Of a DNA stretch of 64,000 nt, positions 50,862-60,542 are shown in pieces. Numbering within the stretch: the first letter of the stretch is position 1; every line of letters starts with the position of its first letter. Source of the stretch: Pseudomonadota bacterium (lineage in GTDB: Bacteria; Desulfobacterota; Syntrophobacteria; Syntrophobacterales; Syntrophobacteraceae); NCBI GenBank assembly GCA_023416335.1, contig JAEZHY010000092.1, positions 41,327-105,326 of the forward strand, written 5' to 3'. The position numbers and the translations under genes were made by a program. A model generated the notes under the pieces. That model was not told where the DNA came from, ran no database searches, and saw nothing but the letters and a program-made list of their open reading frames with translations.

Positions 50862-52269
50862 TTTTAACTGTTGAGTCCAGAATTTTTTCAATTCCATGTT
50901 TCCGGATTTTTTTCCATAAGTTTTTCGGATTCAGCCCAAGTGTCCTGGCAGCATCGCACTGCTTTCCGCCCGACCTCCGGAGTGCCTCGACTATGAGGTT
51001 TTTTTCCACTTCTTCCAAAGTCTCTCCGAGAGAAATAGCCTCCCTTGTTGCGGACGACTCGGAATTGCCATTATTCGAAGCCGAGGTCTTCATGAAAGCC
51101 GCTCTCACTTCTTCACCTGTAAGCACCTTCCCGGCCGCAAGAATCGAGACCCGCTCAAGAAAGTTGCAAAGCTCCCTGATATTGCCCGGCCAGTCGTGAT
51201 CGAATAGAAGCTCCATTCCCTCCCTGGATATACCTGTGATACAAGTTCCGATTTTGGTGTTGATCTTTTGAATGAAATGTTGAACCAGCAGTGGCAGATC
51301 GTCTTTTCTCTCCCGGAGCGGCGGCAGGTGCACAGACCCCACATTAAGCCGATAATACAGGTCTTCCCTGAACAGCTTGTCTTTTATGAGAGATGTCAGT
51401 TCCTGGTTGGTTGCCGCAATTATGCGGACGTCAACCGTGATGCTGTTCTTTCCCCCCAAGCGCTCGAACTGCTTCTGCTCCACTAATCTCAAAAGCTTGG
51501 CCTGCAGGCCGAAAGGCATTTCCCCGATCTCGTCCATGAGGATGGTTCCGCCGTTTGCCTGTTCGAACCTTCCCTGCCTCTGCGTGAGCGCGCCGGTAAA
51601 GGCGCCCTTCTCATGGCCGCAAAGTTCGCTTTCGAGCAACGATTCGGGGATCGCGGCGCAATTGATCTTCACGAATGGTTTCGCCGCCCGGCCGCTAAGG
51701 GAATGAACGACGTCGGCCACCAGTTCCTTTCCGGTACCGCTTTCGCCGGTAATGAGCACGGTCGTATCGAGGGGCGCCAGCCGCCGGATCATCTCCTTGA
51801 GGCGCTTGATGGGCTCGCTTTCCCCTATTATTCGCCGCGTCGCGTCGTTCCCATTCCCGTTCCCGTTTGAAGGGGCATTCAGTTTGGCGATTTCCGCATG
51901 GAGCTTCTGCTTTTCCAGGGCACGCTTTATGACGATATCCATTTCCTTGAGGGAAAACGGTTTCGTGAAGTAGTCGTAAGCCCCGCTGTTTACAGCCTCA
52001 ATGGCGGTATCCCTAGAGCCGTGGGCCGTCATGATGATGATTCCGCCCGAATAGCCCGTCCTGTTTATCCGCGAAATTGCTTCCAGCCCGGAAATTCCCG
52101 GCAGTTTCACGTCGAGCAGGATGAGATCGCAGGGATTTTGCCTGAGCTTTTCCAGGGCCTCTTCGGCCGAGAACGCCCCGTCTTCTTCATACCCCCTGTT
52201 CCTCAGGACCTCCCGAAGGGCGGCATGCATCCCAGGATCGTCGTCCACGACAAGGATTCTCTCACTCAT
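50848..52269 (-). CDS. NtrC-family sigma-54 response regulator of the tad locus
   Basis: A 473-residue regulator from ATG 52269 (GGAG...AAGG upstream). Receiver: VVDDDPG, Asp53 in LDVKLPG, FTKPFS. AAA+ domain: Walker A GESGTGKE near 174, the sigma-54 contact loop GAFTGA at 222-227, Walker B ILMDEIGEM and an arginine-finger region. C-terminal Fis-type HTH: QCDAARTLGLNPKNLWKKIRK. It begins 8 bases after the stop of its kinase gene and lies immediately upstream of flp, so pilus transcription is the likely target. Confidence 0.96.
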   Translation of the reverse strand: MSERILVVDDDPGMHAALREVLRNRGYEEDGAFSAEEALEKLRQNPCDLILLDVKLPGISGLEAISRINRTGYSGGIIIMTAHGSRDTAIEAVNSGAYDYFTKPFSLKEMDIVIKRALEKQKLHAEIAKLNAPSNGNGNGNDATRRIIGESEPIKRLKEMIRRLAPLDTTVLITGESGTGKELVADVVHSLSGRAAKPFVKINCAAIPESLLESELCGHEKGAFTGALTQRQGRFEQANGGTILMDEIGEMPFGLQAKLLRLVEQKQFERLGGKNSITVDVRIIAATNQELTSLIKDKLFREDLYYRLNVGSVHLPPLRERKDDLPLLVQHFIQKINTKIGTCITGISREGMELLFDHDWPGNIRELCNFLERVSILAAGKVLTGEEVRAAFMKTSASNNGNSESSATREAISLGETLEEVEKNLIVEALRRSGGKQCDAARTLGLNPKNLWKKIRKHGIEKILDSTVKIYCG

Positions 52270-52276
52270 AGCACCT

Positions 52277-53794
52277 TCAACTCCAGCTTCCATCGCCCGA
52301 AAGATCGCAGAAATGAAACTTTTCGGGCAAAATCACCTGGAAGGTCGTACCTCTCCCCGGCTCGCTGTCCACTTCTATCAGGCCCCCGTGAGCCGCAAAA
52401 ATATTGTGCGCGGTGGCAAGGCCAAGCCCAGTCCCATCTGCTTTGGTGGTGAAGAAGGGTTCGAAAAGCCTTTTTTTATCCTCCGGGGAGATGCCGCTCC
52501 CGCCGTCCGCAATGCTGACACGCACCGTCTTTCCATTTTCGTCGGGATCGTCCGCCGGACCCGCGCTAACCGCTATCCAGCCCTTTTCTCCGCAGGCCTC
52601 GAAAGAGTTGATAAGGAGGTTCAGAAAAGCCTGGGAAAGCTTTTCGGGGTCACCGCGGATCTCGGGGATCCCGGGTTTGTAATCTTCATCCACATTCAGC
52701 GGTTTTCCGGAAAATTTGTATTTCGCAAGCGCAACGGTCCTGGAGAGGAGTTCTCGAAGGTCTACATTCTTCACCGTCGTTACGGAATCCCTCGAAAAGG
52801 CAAGCGTATCCTCGACCATCCGATCGAGTCTTTGGATCTGTTCGAGAATTTTCTCCGTGTACCCGGCCCTCGCGTCTTCCCTGGGCAGGTTTTCCCGAAT
52901 CAGTTCGGTAAACGTGCGTATCGCGCCAAGCGGGTTTCGGACCTCATGAGCAATGGTCGACGCCATACTGCCCACTGCCGCAAGCTGCTCGATTTTTCGG
53001 ATCTGGTTCCTTATCGCAGTCATGCCCGCCTGGTCCTTTATCGTAATCGAGACCTCGGTCATCAAACGCCGATCGCGCCGCACGGGATGGGCGCTCGCCC
53101 AGAACCTCCTGCTCTCGTTCCCGTGGATCGACAAGGCAACCGCTCTGAGATGCACGGTTTCCCCCGCAAGCGCCTCCTCGATAAGGGAGTAAAAGCCTCG
53201 ACTGACGGGCGTTTCGGGGATAAAGTCCCGGAGGTTTTTCCCCGCGCTCACGTCCGGGCTCACGCCCAGCAGCCTGCCTGCCGTGGTATTCAGCCTTTTT
53301 ATCGAGAGGTCGAAATTTATCACTATGACCGCTTCCGGAAGGTTGTCTATGATGTAGCTGTCGTCTACGAACCTGCTCAGCGTTACGCTCGCCTGATCGA
53401 GCATTATTCCCAGCGCGCCGATTTCACTCGTTGCCTCGAAATCCGGTTTCAGCGAAGGCTCCCGCCGGATGGCCCCTTCGATTTTCAGCGCAAAACTGTT
53501 GAGATGCCGGCTTATGTACAGGGCTGCCAGGAGATTTCCGACAAAGGCCAGGCCCGTCATGAGGAGAATCGAGAAGGTTATCGCCTGCCCCAGGCCGGCC
53601 TCATCCAGGTGCCGGGTGACCAGAAATTTCGGGAAAACAAAAGCAACCAATCCGGCCGAAATAATCATGAATAGCGAGAGAAGCGCCGGCAAGGCCACCA
53701 CCAGCCGAAGGCGCAACCTCGCTCGTATCTTCTGTGTCGGGCTCATGCGGAAACCTCGAAGGAGGTCACGGATGAAAACAGGCAATTCGGTCAT
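52277..53794 (-). CDS. NtrB-like membrane sensor kinase of the tad locus
   Basis: A 505-residue kinase. Two TM segments (LVVALPALLSLFMIISAGLVAFVF and ITFSILLMTGLAFVGNLLAALYI) flank only a short loop. A HAMP-like region leads to a PAS domain (IIDNLPEAVIVINFDLSIKRLN). His283 is in STIAHEVRNPLGAIRTF, and the HATPase has NLLINSFEACG, DGGSGI and GTGLGLA. A start at ATG 53746 is also possible. It is first in the minus-strand series that continues with the NtrC-type regulator and flp. Confidence 0.94.
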   Translation of the reverse strand: MTELPVFIRDLLRGFRMSPTQKIRARLRLRLVVALPALLSLFMIISAGLVAFVFPKFLVTRHLDEAGLGQAITFSILLMTGLAFVGNLLAALYISRHLNSFALKIEGAIRREPSLKPDFEATSEIGALGIMLDQASVTLSRFVDDSYIIDNLPEAVIVINFDLSIKRLNTTAGRLLGVSPDVSAGKNLRDFIPETPVSRGFYSLIEEALAGETVHLRAVALSIHGNESRRFWASAHPVRRDRRLMTEVSITIKDQAGMTAIRNQIRKIEQLAAVGSMASTIAHEVRNPLGAIRTFTELIRENLPREDARAGYTEKILEQIQRLDRMVEDTLAFSRDSVTTVKNVDLRELLSRTVALAKYKFSGKPLNVDEDYKPGIPEIRGDPEKLSQAFLNLLINSFEACGEKGWIAVSAGPADDPDENGKTVRVSIADGGSGISPEDKKRLFEPFFTTKADGTGLGLATAHNIFAAHGGLIEVDSEPGRGTTFQVILPEKFHFCDLSGDGSWS

Positions 53795-54515
53795 TTGGAA
53801 TTCTCACAGAAGTCTAATCGGCAATTGGCATCGTTTAAATGAAGATTTTTGTTCTATACGTATTAGTTATGATAATTTACACAAGCTTACAAAGAAGTCA
53901 ATAATTTATAAATACCTTCACAAATATCGTAATAATCGAGAATTATTAGCCTCACCAGGATAAGCCCATATAGATAATACCTTTACTCGCAAAATCAATG
54001 GCCTGAATCAGATTGAATTCGGGTTATTTTTCATGAGTGAATCGTTTGCTAAATGAATAGAGTATTCTTGTATGTGTGCTTAGCTCAAACTGGAGAATAA
54101 TTATTATAAATCAAACATCGTAATTTAGACCGCTTCGTATCCATTTCGATAAGGACAATTTCGATCCATCCATATCTCCGGATCCCAATTACGCGGAAAG
54201 ATGCAGACAATGGTACCTGCAGTCTATGGCGCCTCGGCGTCCTGCCTCCCTATGTCGAAGGATGACGTCATTTCTATTAATACTATAATAATATATAAAT
54301 ACCTTTATTATGAGGAGTGACTTTTCCGTTTTGGCCCGATAAGTCAAACAAAACTTATTGAAATGAAAAAGATACACCCGGCATAAAAAAAACGGGGATT
54401 TGATTCCGGAATAGATCTGACCGCCTGAATGCGAAGGGGGCTTTAAAAAACGTGCTTGACATAGCCGAAGGAATCCATTTACTTTGCAAGCAGTCGTTAA
54501 CAGAAGGAAAAATCA
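53795..54515. other. 0.7-kb AT-rich region between divergent tad regulators and the J-domain gene
   Basis: No gene is apparent. The sequence is AT-rich and carries three ATACCTT(C/T)A elements (about 53914, 53985 and 54299). A TTGACA at 54456-54461 could be a -35 for the J-domain gene, although the -10 is poor. Both divergent promoters should lie here. Confidence 0.5.
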
Positions 54516-55145
54516 GTGCAAAACGATGAGTTCAAAGACTACTATGAAATTATGGAGTTGAACCCCAACGCCGTGCAGCAGACGATAGAGAAGGTTTTTC
54601 GCCTGCTCGCAAAGCGTTATCATCCCGACAATCTCCATACCGGCGACACCGAACGGTTCAGCCTGCTGACGGAAGCATACCAGGTCCTGAGCGATCCCGC
54701 TAAACGCGCTGCATACGACGCAGGGTACGACAACGTCCGTTCCCTCAAATCCAAAATCCGAACTCAAGTTTTTGAAGCGGGGCACATCAGCGACGACAAG
54801 CAAATCCGCCACGGCATCCTCAGCATTCTTTACCTCGCACGGAGGCGCAATGCCCGGAATCCGGGGGTCGGGATCGTTTATCTCGAACAGGTCCTGGAGT
54901 GCCTCGAAGAGCAAATTGAGTTCCACCTCTGGTATCTCAAGGAAAAAGGCTGGATTCAGCGCACCGACACCGGAATGTTTGCAATTACGGCAGGCGGTGT
55001 CGACGCGGTGGAGGAGCAAGACCTGCTCCTGAGAAAAGACCGGTTGCTGGAAGGGCCGGCAACTCTTCCCGGGGATGGAGAAAGCGCAGGAACAGTAGAT
55101 TCCGATTCACAGCATTTGATCGAGACCGGATCGCCAAGAAATTGA
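54516..55145 (+). CDS. J-domain protein with a C-terminal winged-helix-like region
   Basis: A 209-residue protein from GTG 54516 (AGAAGG upstream). Residues 1-75 form a J domain (DYYEIMELNPNAVQQTIEKVFRLLAKRYHPDN, with the HPD motif, then AYQVLSDPAKRAAYD). Residues 95-165 look like a winged helix (HGILSILYLARRRN...GWIQRTDTGMFAITAGGVDAVEE). J proteins stimulate Hsp70; here the output may be client-specific. It is 70-150 bases upstream of the AAA ATPase gene on the same strand, and both are divergent from the tad regulators. Confidence 0.85.
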   Translation: MQNDEFKDYYEIMELNPNAVQQTIEKVFRLLAKRYHPDNLHTGDTERFSLLTEAYQVLSDPAKRAAYDAGYDNVRSLKSKIRTQVFEAGHISDDKQIRHGILSILYLARRRNARNPGVGIVYLEQVLECLEEQIEFHLWYLKEKGWIQRTDTGMFAITAGGVDAVEEQDLLLRKDRLLEGPATLPGDGESAGTVDSDSQHLIETGSPRN

Positions 55146-55213
55146 AACCTTTCCGGCCACTGCCGTGGACCGCCCCCGCACCTCCATTTCCGTCAGGATA
55201 GTCGGCCGGCGGA

Positions 55214-56569
55214 GTGTCACCGCCAAAAGACGTGCCCCCTTTTTCAAAATTGTTTACTGTAGATGCCGAAAACGTGAATGAGCCGGGAAACCTTATGGCA
55301 GACTTAGGCGACACGAATTCACAATCCCCAAGGTTTCGTTATTTTCCACAGAAACCGATGAGTTTGCAGGAGCTGGAAATTCCCGAATCGGTCGTGGCCG
55401 ATATTCTTCTGCGGCGCGTGCACAGGGATGGAATCAGCAGCCTTCAATCACTCAGCCAATCCTTGAAGCTCTCATTTTCCATTGTAAGCGGGGTATTCCA
55501 AAAACTTCGATCCCAACAGCTTTTCGACATCTCGGGACTCGAAGGCAACAACTACTTTTTTTCACTCACCAACGCAGGCAGAGAACTTGCCGAAAACCGG
55601 CTTCGCCTTTCCCGGTACTCGGGTCCCGCCCCCGTTTCACTTGAGGCTTACTCCTCCGCGGTAAAAGCCCAGGCAGGGCAACTCCAGATCAATGGCACAA
55701 AACTTCGGAAAGCGCTTTTCGACCTGGTCCTACCCGATCGTTTTCTGGACCAACTCGGGCCCGCTCTCGTTTCACAAAATTCCGTCTTTCTCTACGGTCC
55801 TACCGGGAACGGAAAGACGAGCGTGGCAATCAGGATACCCAGAGTATACAACGACCTTGTTTTTATTCCTTACGCCGTCGAATACGACGGGCAGATCATC
55901 CTCATCCACGACCCGTCCGTGCACAGGGAAATCGAGGTACGCGCCGCAAATCTCGATCCCCGCTGGGTGTTGTGCGAACGTCCCTGTATCGCTGTAGGAG
56001 GCGAACTGGATTTGAGCATGCTGGAGTTGCGCTACGACGATACCTCCGGCACCTATGTGGCCCCGCCCCAGATGAAGGCAAATAATGGAGTCTTCATTAT
56101 CGATGACTTCGGCCGCCAGATGATAACGCCGCAGCACCTTTTGAACCGCTGGATAATCCCCCTTGACCGTAATATCGATTACCTGACCCTGAGCCACGGC
56201 AGGAAGTTCCAGACACCTTTTAAAATAATGGTCGTTTTCGCAACAAATATGCAACCCCGGGAACTCGGAGACGAGGCTTTTCTCAGACGCATTCGCAATA
56301 AAGTCTATGTAGGGGCGGTGGAAGACGGCGATTTCGATGGAATCTTTCGCCGGCTCCTGAGCGAACGAAAGCTCCCTTTCGATCCGGATATCTTTGAAAC
56401 CCTGAGATCGCTTTGCCGTGAGAACTCGCGCAGGGAAGATCTCAGCGCATGCTACCCTATCGACATCCTGAATATCGTTATTTCCATCAGCAAATACGAA
56501 GAGCAACCGGTTCAGATCAACCGTGAAATTCTCAAACGCGCAGCCTCAATCTATTTTTCACGAACTTAA
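55214..56569 (+). CDS. AAA ATPase with N-terminal winged-helix-like domain
   Basis: A 451-residue ATPase. Residues about 45-140 contain a winged-helix-like segment (DILLRRVHRDGISSLQSLSQSLKLSFSIVSGVFQKLRSQQLF). The AAA module has Walker A GPTGNGKTS near residue 200, Walker B GVFIIDDFG near 300, sensor 1 VFATNMQP and a C-terminal helical lid. No membrane or secretion signal is present. The start may be GTG 55214 or ATG 55295; neither ribosome-binding site is decisive. The role is unknown; pairing with a J protein beside a tad locus suggests control of assembly or of protein quality in the pilus system. Confidence 0.82.
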   Translation: MSPPKDVPPFSKLFTVDAENVNEPGNLMADLGDTNSQSPRFRYFPQKPMSLQELEIPESVVADILLRRVHRDGISSLQSLSQSLKLSFSIVSGVFQKLRSQQLFDISGLEGNNYFFSLTNAGRELAENRLRLSRYSGPAPVSLEAYSSAVKAQAGQLQINGTKLRKALFDLVLPDRFLDQLGPALVSQNSVFLYGPTGNGKTSVAIRIPRVYNDLVFIPYAVEYDGQIILIHDPSVHREIEVRAANLDPRWVLCERPCIAVGGELDLSMLELRYDDTSGTYVAPPQMKANNGVFIIDDFGRQMITPQHLLNRWIIPLDRNIDYLTLSHGRKFQTPFKIMVVFATNMQPRELGDEAFLRRIRNKVYVGAVEDGDFDGIFRRLLSERKLPFDPDIFETLRSLCRENSRREDLSACYPIDILNIVISISKYEEQPVQINREILKRAASIYFSRT

Positions 56570-56655
56570 GAGGCGGCGAGATCGGTCGGTCAGGTGCCCG
56601 GTTCCGGAAATCCCGGTTCCAAAGCGCCCTTCCCGGCCTGCTTTCACCAGATTCG

Positions 56656-59037
56656 CTAGGGTAAGCGTATTGCCGCAGTATTGTTGGATTCATTCGATTC
56701 GTTGACTGAATTCCCCGAGTCGATTACCGCCATAATGTATTGCCCGCCGGCTCCCGAAAGAGAGAAAGTGGGATTCAATGTAATCGACTGCCCGGCTGCA
56801 ACGCCTTGACACGAACTTGTGCCGATCAGCCGTGACGGTACTTTGCCGTCGCTCGATAGATAGAAACTCGTCTGGAAAGCGGAGCTTGTCTGAGCGCCCG
56901 GATTGGAAATCCTCAGAGCCCCCTGGACCTTGTTCTTGTTCTGAACCGCGATCGAAACCCAGTTTCCGACAAGGTCCGAACCTGTCCTGTTTTGAACCGA
57001 GACGACGCAGCTATCGCTTGAACTGAGCCCGGAAGCGTCCGTAATGCTCAAGTCGAATACGAGGTCGCCGCTCCCGGCAGGCTGATAAGGAGCTGAAAAG
57101 ACCGCCTTCGGGGCAGCAGGGTCCGAAAATGACACCGGCGTTCCGCTCAACTGCTTCCATCTATATGAGGCAATCGGGAAACCGGCCGCCAAGGAACCCG
57201 AACCATCCAGTTCGACATTATCCGAGCTATAGACGGTCTTGTCCGCTCCCGCATTTGCAACCGGAGGTTGGGCGAAATCCGCCACGTTCACGATACATCG
57301 ATCGGTTGATTTCAATCCGTAGTGGTCAGCTACCGTCAGTTCGAATATGAGAGTCAAATCAGGAGATTCTACAACCGGAGCAACGATTGTAGCCTGGGCC
57401 ATGTTGGCATTGGTTATGTTCACGACCGGTCCTGCCGTTTGCTGCCAGCTCCAGGAGGCTATGCCGTCATCCGGGTCGGCAGATTCCGAACCGTCCAGCG
57501 TAACAATCGTATACGGCGCCGCAACCTGATTCGGACCGGCAACCGCAACGGGAGGCTTATCCGTTCCACATACATTGATGTTACAGCCGTCGCTCGAAGA
57601 AAACCCATCCCTGTTCACTACATTGAGTTTGAATGTCAATGCCGTGCCGGAGGTCACCGTCGGAGCCCGGAACGTACAAATCGCCGATGAAGAATTTGAA
57701 AGCGTAACGGAGGGTCCGCCGGTCTGCACCCAGGCATATGAGCTTATGCCGCCGGTCGAATCGGTCGAATTGGTGCCGTTCAGCGTAACTGTAGCCGCGC
57801 TTTTCACGGCCTGGTCCGGTCCGGCGTCGGCTATCGGGAGTTCCTGAGGAGCAAAGCAGGCCGTGATCGTGTGATTTTGAGAAACATTCGAGAAGCTGTA
57901 GCCGGAAGTTGCCCCAACCGGGTTGCCGTCAACCATTACGTTTGAAATTTTGTAATTCGCGGCAGGAGTCATCGTAAACGTCTGGACTGCCCCGGAAGTT
58001 ACGTTAACCTTACCGGAGGGAGTTATCGAGCCGTTTCCCGAGACCCCGGCCGAAATAGTGTACGTTGCAGGCGCAAAGGAAGCCGCAATCGTATGATTTC
58101 CCGAAACGTTCGAGAAAGTATAACCGGTGACGGATCCAACCGAGCTGCCGTCAACCATTACGTCTGAAATTTTGTAATTTGCGGCCGGACTGATAGTGAA
58201 CGCCTGGGACGCCCCGGAGATTACGCTGACCGTACCGGAGGGAGTTATCGACCCGCTCCCCAAGACCCCGGCTGAAATCGCGTACATAACAGGCTCAAAG
58301 GAAGCCGCTATCGTATGATTTCCCGAAACGTTCGAGAAAGTATAGCTGGTGACGGGTCCAGCCGAGGTCCCGTCCACCAGGACGTTTGAAATTTTGTAAT
58401 TTGCAGCCGGAGTGATCGTGAATGCCTGGCTTGACCCGGAATTTACGTTAACCGCACCGGAAGGAGATATGGAGCCGTTCCCGGATGCGCTTGCCGCAAT
58501 TGTATATTCGACGGCAGCGGAAGTGAATTTGGCTTCAATTGAGTGGCAGGCGCTCAAGTTCGAAAAAGTATACTGCGAAACCGCACCTACAGACACTCCG
58601 TCCACCAGCACATCCGAGATGAGATAACCCGGGGCGGGCGCGATCGCGTATGTTTGGGAGCTTCCCCCGGAAGACACGTTGGTGATACCGGGAGTGATCG
58701 TGCCGTTGGAAGGTGGAGCAACGGAAATAGTATAGCAGATCAGCTCCTGTGAAAAATCGCTTTCCGAATCGGCCGAATAAGCAGTTACCGCCAGGTAATA
58801 AGGCTGCGTATCCGAAAGACCTGAGACGGTATAGCTCGTGGTGTCGTGGACATCGATCGCAGTCGAGTAATTTCTGCTCTGAGTCCCATAGTAAAGCTTA
58901 TAGCCCGTTACGGATAGATCGGTAGATCGGTCCCAGGCAACCCGTGCCTCTGTTGCTGAAATGCAGGGAGCAGAGAATGGGATCATGAGAAGCGACAGAG
59001 CCAAAGTCAGCAGCGGGCGTCGGACAGACTTACACAT
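56656..59037 (-). CDS. Large secreted protein: Fn3, four InlB-like repeats, three PKD-like domains, CARDB-like end
   Basis: About 793 residues from ATG 59037 (AAGGAGG upstream; the frame to 59115 is not needed). The signal peptide ends near SAPCISATEA. Order: a fibronectin-III-like domain (ARVAWDRSTDLSVTGYKLYYG), four ~74-residue repeats of the bacterial InlB/Flg_new type (YTISAGVSGNGSITPSG...ANYKISNVMVDG...NHTIAASFAP), three PKD-like domains (VAVAGPNQVAAPYTIVTLDGSESADPDDG, AGADKTVYSS) and a CARDB-like C-terminus ending in NESNESNNTAAIRLP. There is no anchor. It is an extracellular adhesin or matrix protein by architecture. The nucleotide repeats (about 57850-58735, period ~222) are very similar to one another, so copy number may vary. 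Confidence 0.85.
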   Translation of the reverse strand: MCKSVRRPLLTLALSLLMIPFSAPCISATEARVAWDRSTDLSVTGYKLYYGTQSRNYSTAIDVHDTTSYTVSGLSDTQPYYLAVTAYSADSESDFSQELICYTISVAPPSNGTITPGITNVSSGGSSQTYAIAPAPGYLISDVLVDGVSVGAVSQYTFSNLSACHSIEAKFTSAAVEYTIAASASGNGSISPSGAVNVNSGSSQAFTITPAANYKISNVLVDGTSAGPVTSYTFSNVSGNHTIAASFEPVMYAISAGVLGSGSITPSGTVSVISGASQAFTISPAANYKISDVMVDGSSVGSVTGYTFSNVSGNHTIAASFAPATYTISAGVSGNGSITPSGKVNVTSGAVQTFTMTPAANYKISNVMVDGNPVGATSGYSFSNVSQNHTITACFAPQELPIADAGPDQAVKSAATVTLNGTNSTDSTGGISSYAWVQTGGPSVTLSNSSSAICTFRAPTVTSGTALTFKLNVVNRDGFSSSDGCNINVCGTDKPPVAVAGPNQVAAPYTIVTLDGSESADPDDGIASWSWQQTAGPVVNITNANMAQATIVAPVVESPDLTLIFELTVADHYGLKSTDRCIVNVADFAQPPVANAGADKTVYSSDNVELDGSGSLAAGFPIASYRWKQLSGTPVSFSDPAAPKAVFSAPYQPAGSGDLVFDLSITDASGLSSSDSCVVSVQNRTGSDLVGNWVSIAVQNKNKVQGALRISNPGAQTSSAFQTSFYLSSDGKVPSRLIGTSSCQGVAAGQSITLNPTFSLSGAGGQYIMAVIDSGNSVNESNESNNTAAIRLP

Positions 59038-59511
59038 TGGGGGCCTCCTTCGACTGGCCGGCAAATTCAGCCCCGAACGGAGGTGCTGCAATCTGCCCAG
59101 CGGTACTGCAACCATATCCCGGCTTCCCGGGACTTAGGCCGGTAACTTTGCGTCCTGCACTTTCGCGCAGTTTGCCTTTTATGGGTTGAAACTAAGAGAC
59201 GCTTACTCAAGCAAGAGCAAATATGATGCCAATAGATGGCGGCGGCAATCAATCGAATTCATTCAATGTTTTAGCGGGCTGAGATAATGAGCTTTTCGCA
59301 GGAAACACCAAGCGCGAGATCACCGGTACAAAACGGGTAATTAATATTTCAATATTGTAATTATAGGCCGAAAACAGGTTCCGGGGCGTCTGGCAAAGCC
59401 GAACGACAACACTTTTTAGCTGCGCTCCGGTTTCGCGCGAGCAACAGATCGGGTCGCAAGCGGGACGGAGCGTCCGAACCCGGTACGCCGGACAGCTTTA
59501 ATTGTGTCTAC

Positions 59512-59539
59512 TTGACATTTACTATGATCGATTTATGTT
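59512..59539 (+). promoter_or_regulatory. Candidate sigma-70 promoter for the wzm-wzt cluster
   Basis: A perfect -35 TTGACA (59512-59517) is followed after 16 bases by TATGTT (59534-59539), a four-of-six -10. It lies about 110 bases before the wzm start in an otherwise empty AT-rich gap (59038-59645). Confidence 0.5.
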
Positions 59540-59645
59540 ACATTCATCTTTACCGGTCAAACGTACCCTGCGTATAGGATCAGTTACTTCTATAAACTCC
59601 TATATATAAATTCTTCCAAATATCCGAAGTGATACGGAGTGCAAA

Positions 59646-60542
59646 TTGGTTCCCGACAACCGCATGCACGAATCGGATTCAATTTTCCCCTTCAACAGAC
59701 TTAAGAGTCGGTCGGGGACAGGTCCGGTATCCGGGCATGGGCGAGAGGCCCTATTCTTTCGCGTATTCGGCATCAACAAGAATCGAAGTATCTATCTTTT
59801 CGATCTGATTCGAGAGTTGATTGTCAGGAATATCAAGCTAGCCTACAAGGATTCGGCGCTGGGGATAATGTGGTCGCTGATCACTCCCCTTCTCCAGCTT
59901 TTCATCTTTTACTTTCTCTTCCAAAAAGTCTTTTCCCTCAATATCTCCCGTTACTCTCTGTTCACTTTCAGCGGCATACTTGCATGGACATGGTTTCAAG
60001 CTTCCTTGAACCAGGCGGTTCAGGTTGTCAGGGGAAGCCGGGAACTCGTGAAACAACCAAACTTCCCCTCGATTGTCCTGCCTGCCGCGGCTGTTGGAGG
60101 AAACCTGATCAACTTCCTTATCGCTATCATCGTGCTGATGGGCTTCCTTTTCCTGAGCGGGACCGTCCCGGGGCTTTCCCTTATCGAACTGCCGGCGGTC
60201 ATGGCCGTCCAGTTCTTTTTCACCTTGAGTCTCTCATACCTGCTGGCAGCTATGAATATAGTTTTTCTCGATACCCAGCACATCCTCGGTGTGGCTCTTC
60301 AACTGTATTTTTTTGTGACCCCTATCGTCTATGACGTAAGTTCCGTTCCTGAGCGGTATCGAAGCTTCTACAACATGAACCCCATGACACACCTGCTTGG
60401 AGCTTACAGAAACATCTTGATGGATGATAAATTTTCGCCGCCCATCCCCCTGATTTCCATCCTCGCTCTTTCATTCTGCCTTCTTTGGGGTTCCATGAGG
60501 TTTTATAGAAAAATGAGCTATCGGTTCGTGGAAGAGTTGTAA
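59646..60542 (+). CDS. wzm: Wzm-type ABC-2 polysaccharide exporter permease
   Basis: A 298-residue inner-membrane permease. The start is TTG 59646, with CGGAG about six bases upstream. After a cytoplasmic arm the ABC-2 fold begins at LIVRNIKLAYKDSALGIMWSLITPLLQLFIFYFLF. Further TMs are LFTFSGILAWTWFQASL, LINFLIAIIVLMGFLFL, FFFTLSLSYLLAAMNIVFL and the last near LISILALSFCLLWGSM. It exports an undecaprenyl-linked polysaccharide with Wzt. The stop is directly followed by the wzt ATG. Confidence 0.95.
   Translation: MVPDNRMHESDSIFPFNRLKSRSGTGPVSGHGREALFFRVFGINKNRSIYLFDLIRELIVRNIKLAYKDSALGIMWSLITPLLQLFIFYFLFQKVFSLNISRYSLFTFSGILAWTWFQASLNQAVQVVRGSRELVKQPNFPSIVLPAAAVGGNLINFLIAIIVLMGFLFLSGTVPGLSLIELPAVMAVQFFFTLSLSYLLAAMNIVFLDTQHILGVALQLYFFVTPIVYDVSSVPERYRSFYNMNPMTHLLGAYRNILMDDKFSPPIPLISILALSFCLLWGSMRFYRKMSYRFVEEL

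Noticed and set aside
52121..53674. A 517-codon plus-strand frame
   Set aside because: It is the antisense shadow of the NtrB-like kinase and NtrC-type regulator, whose motifs are intact on the other strand.
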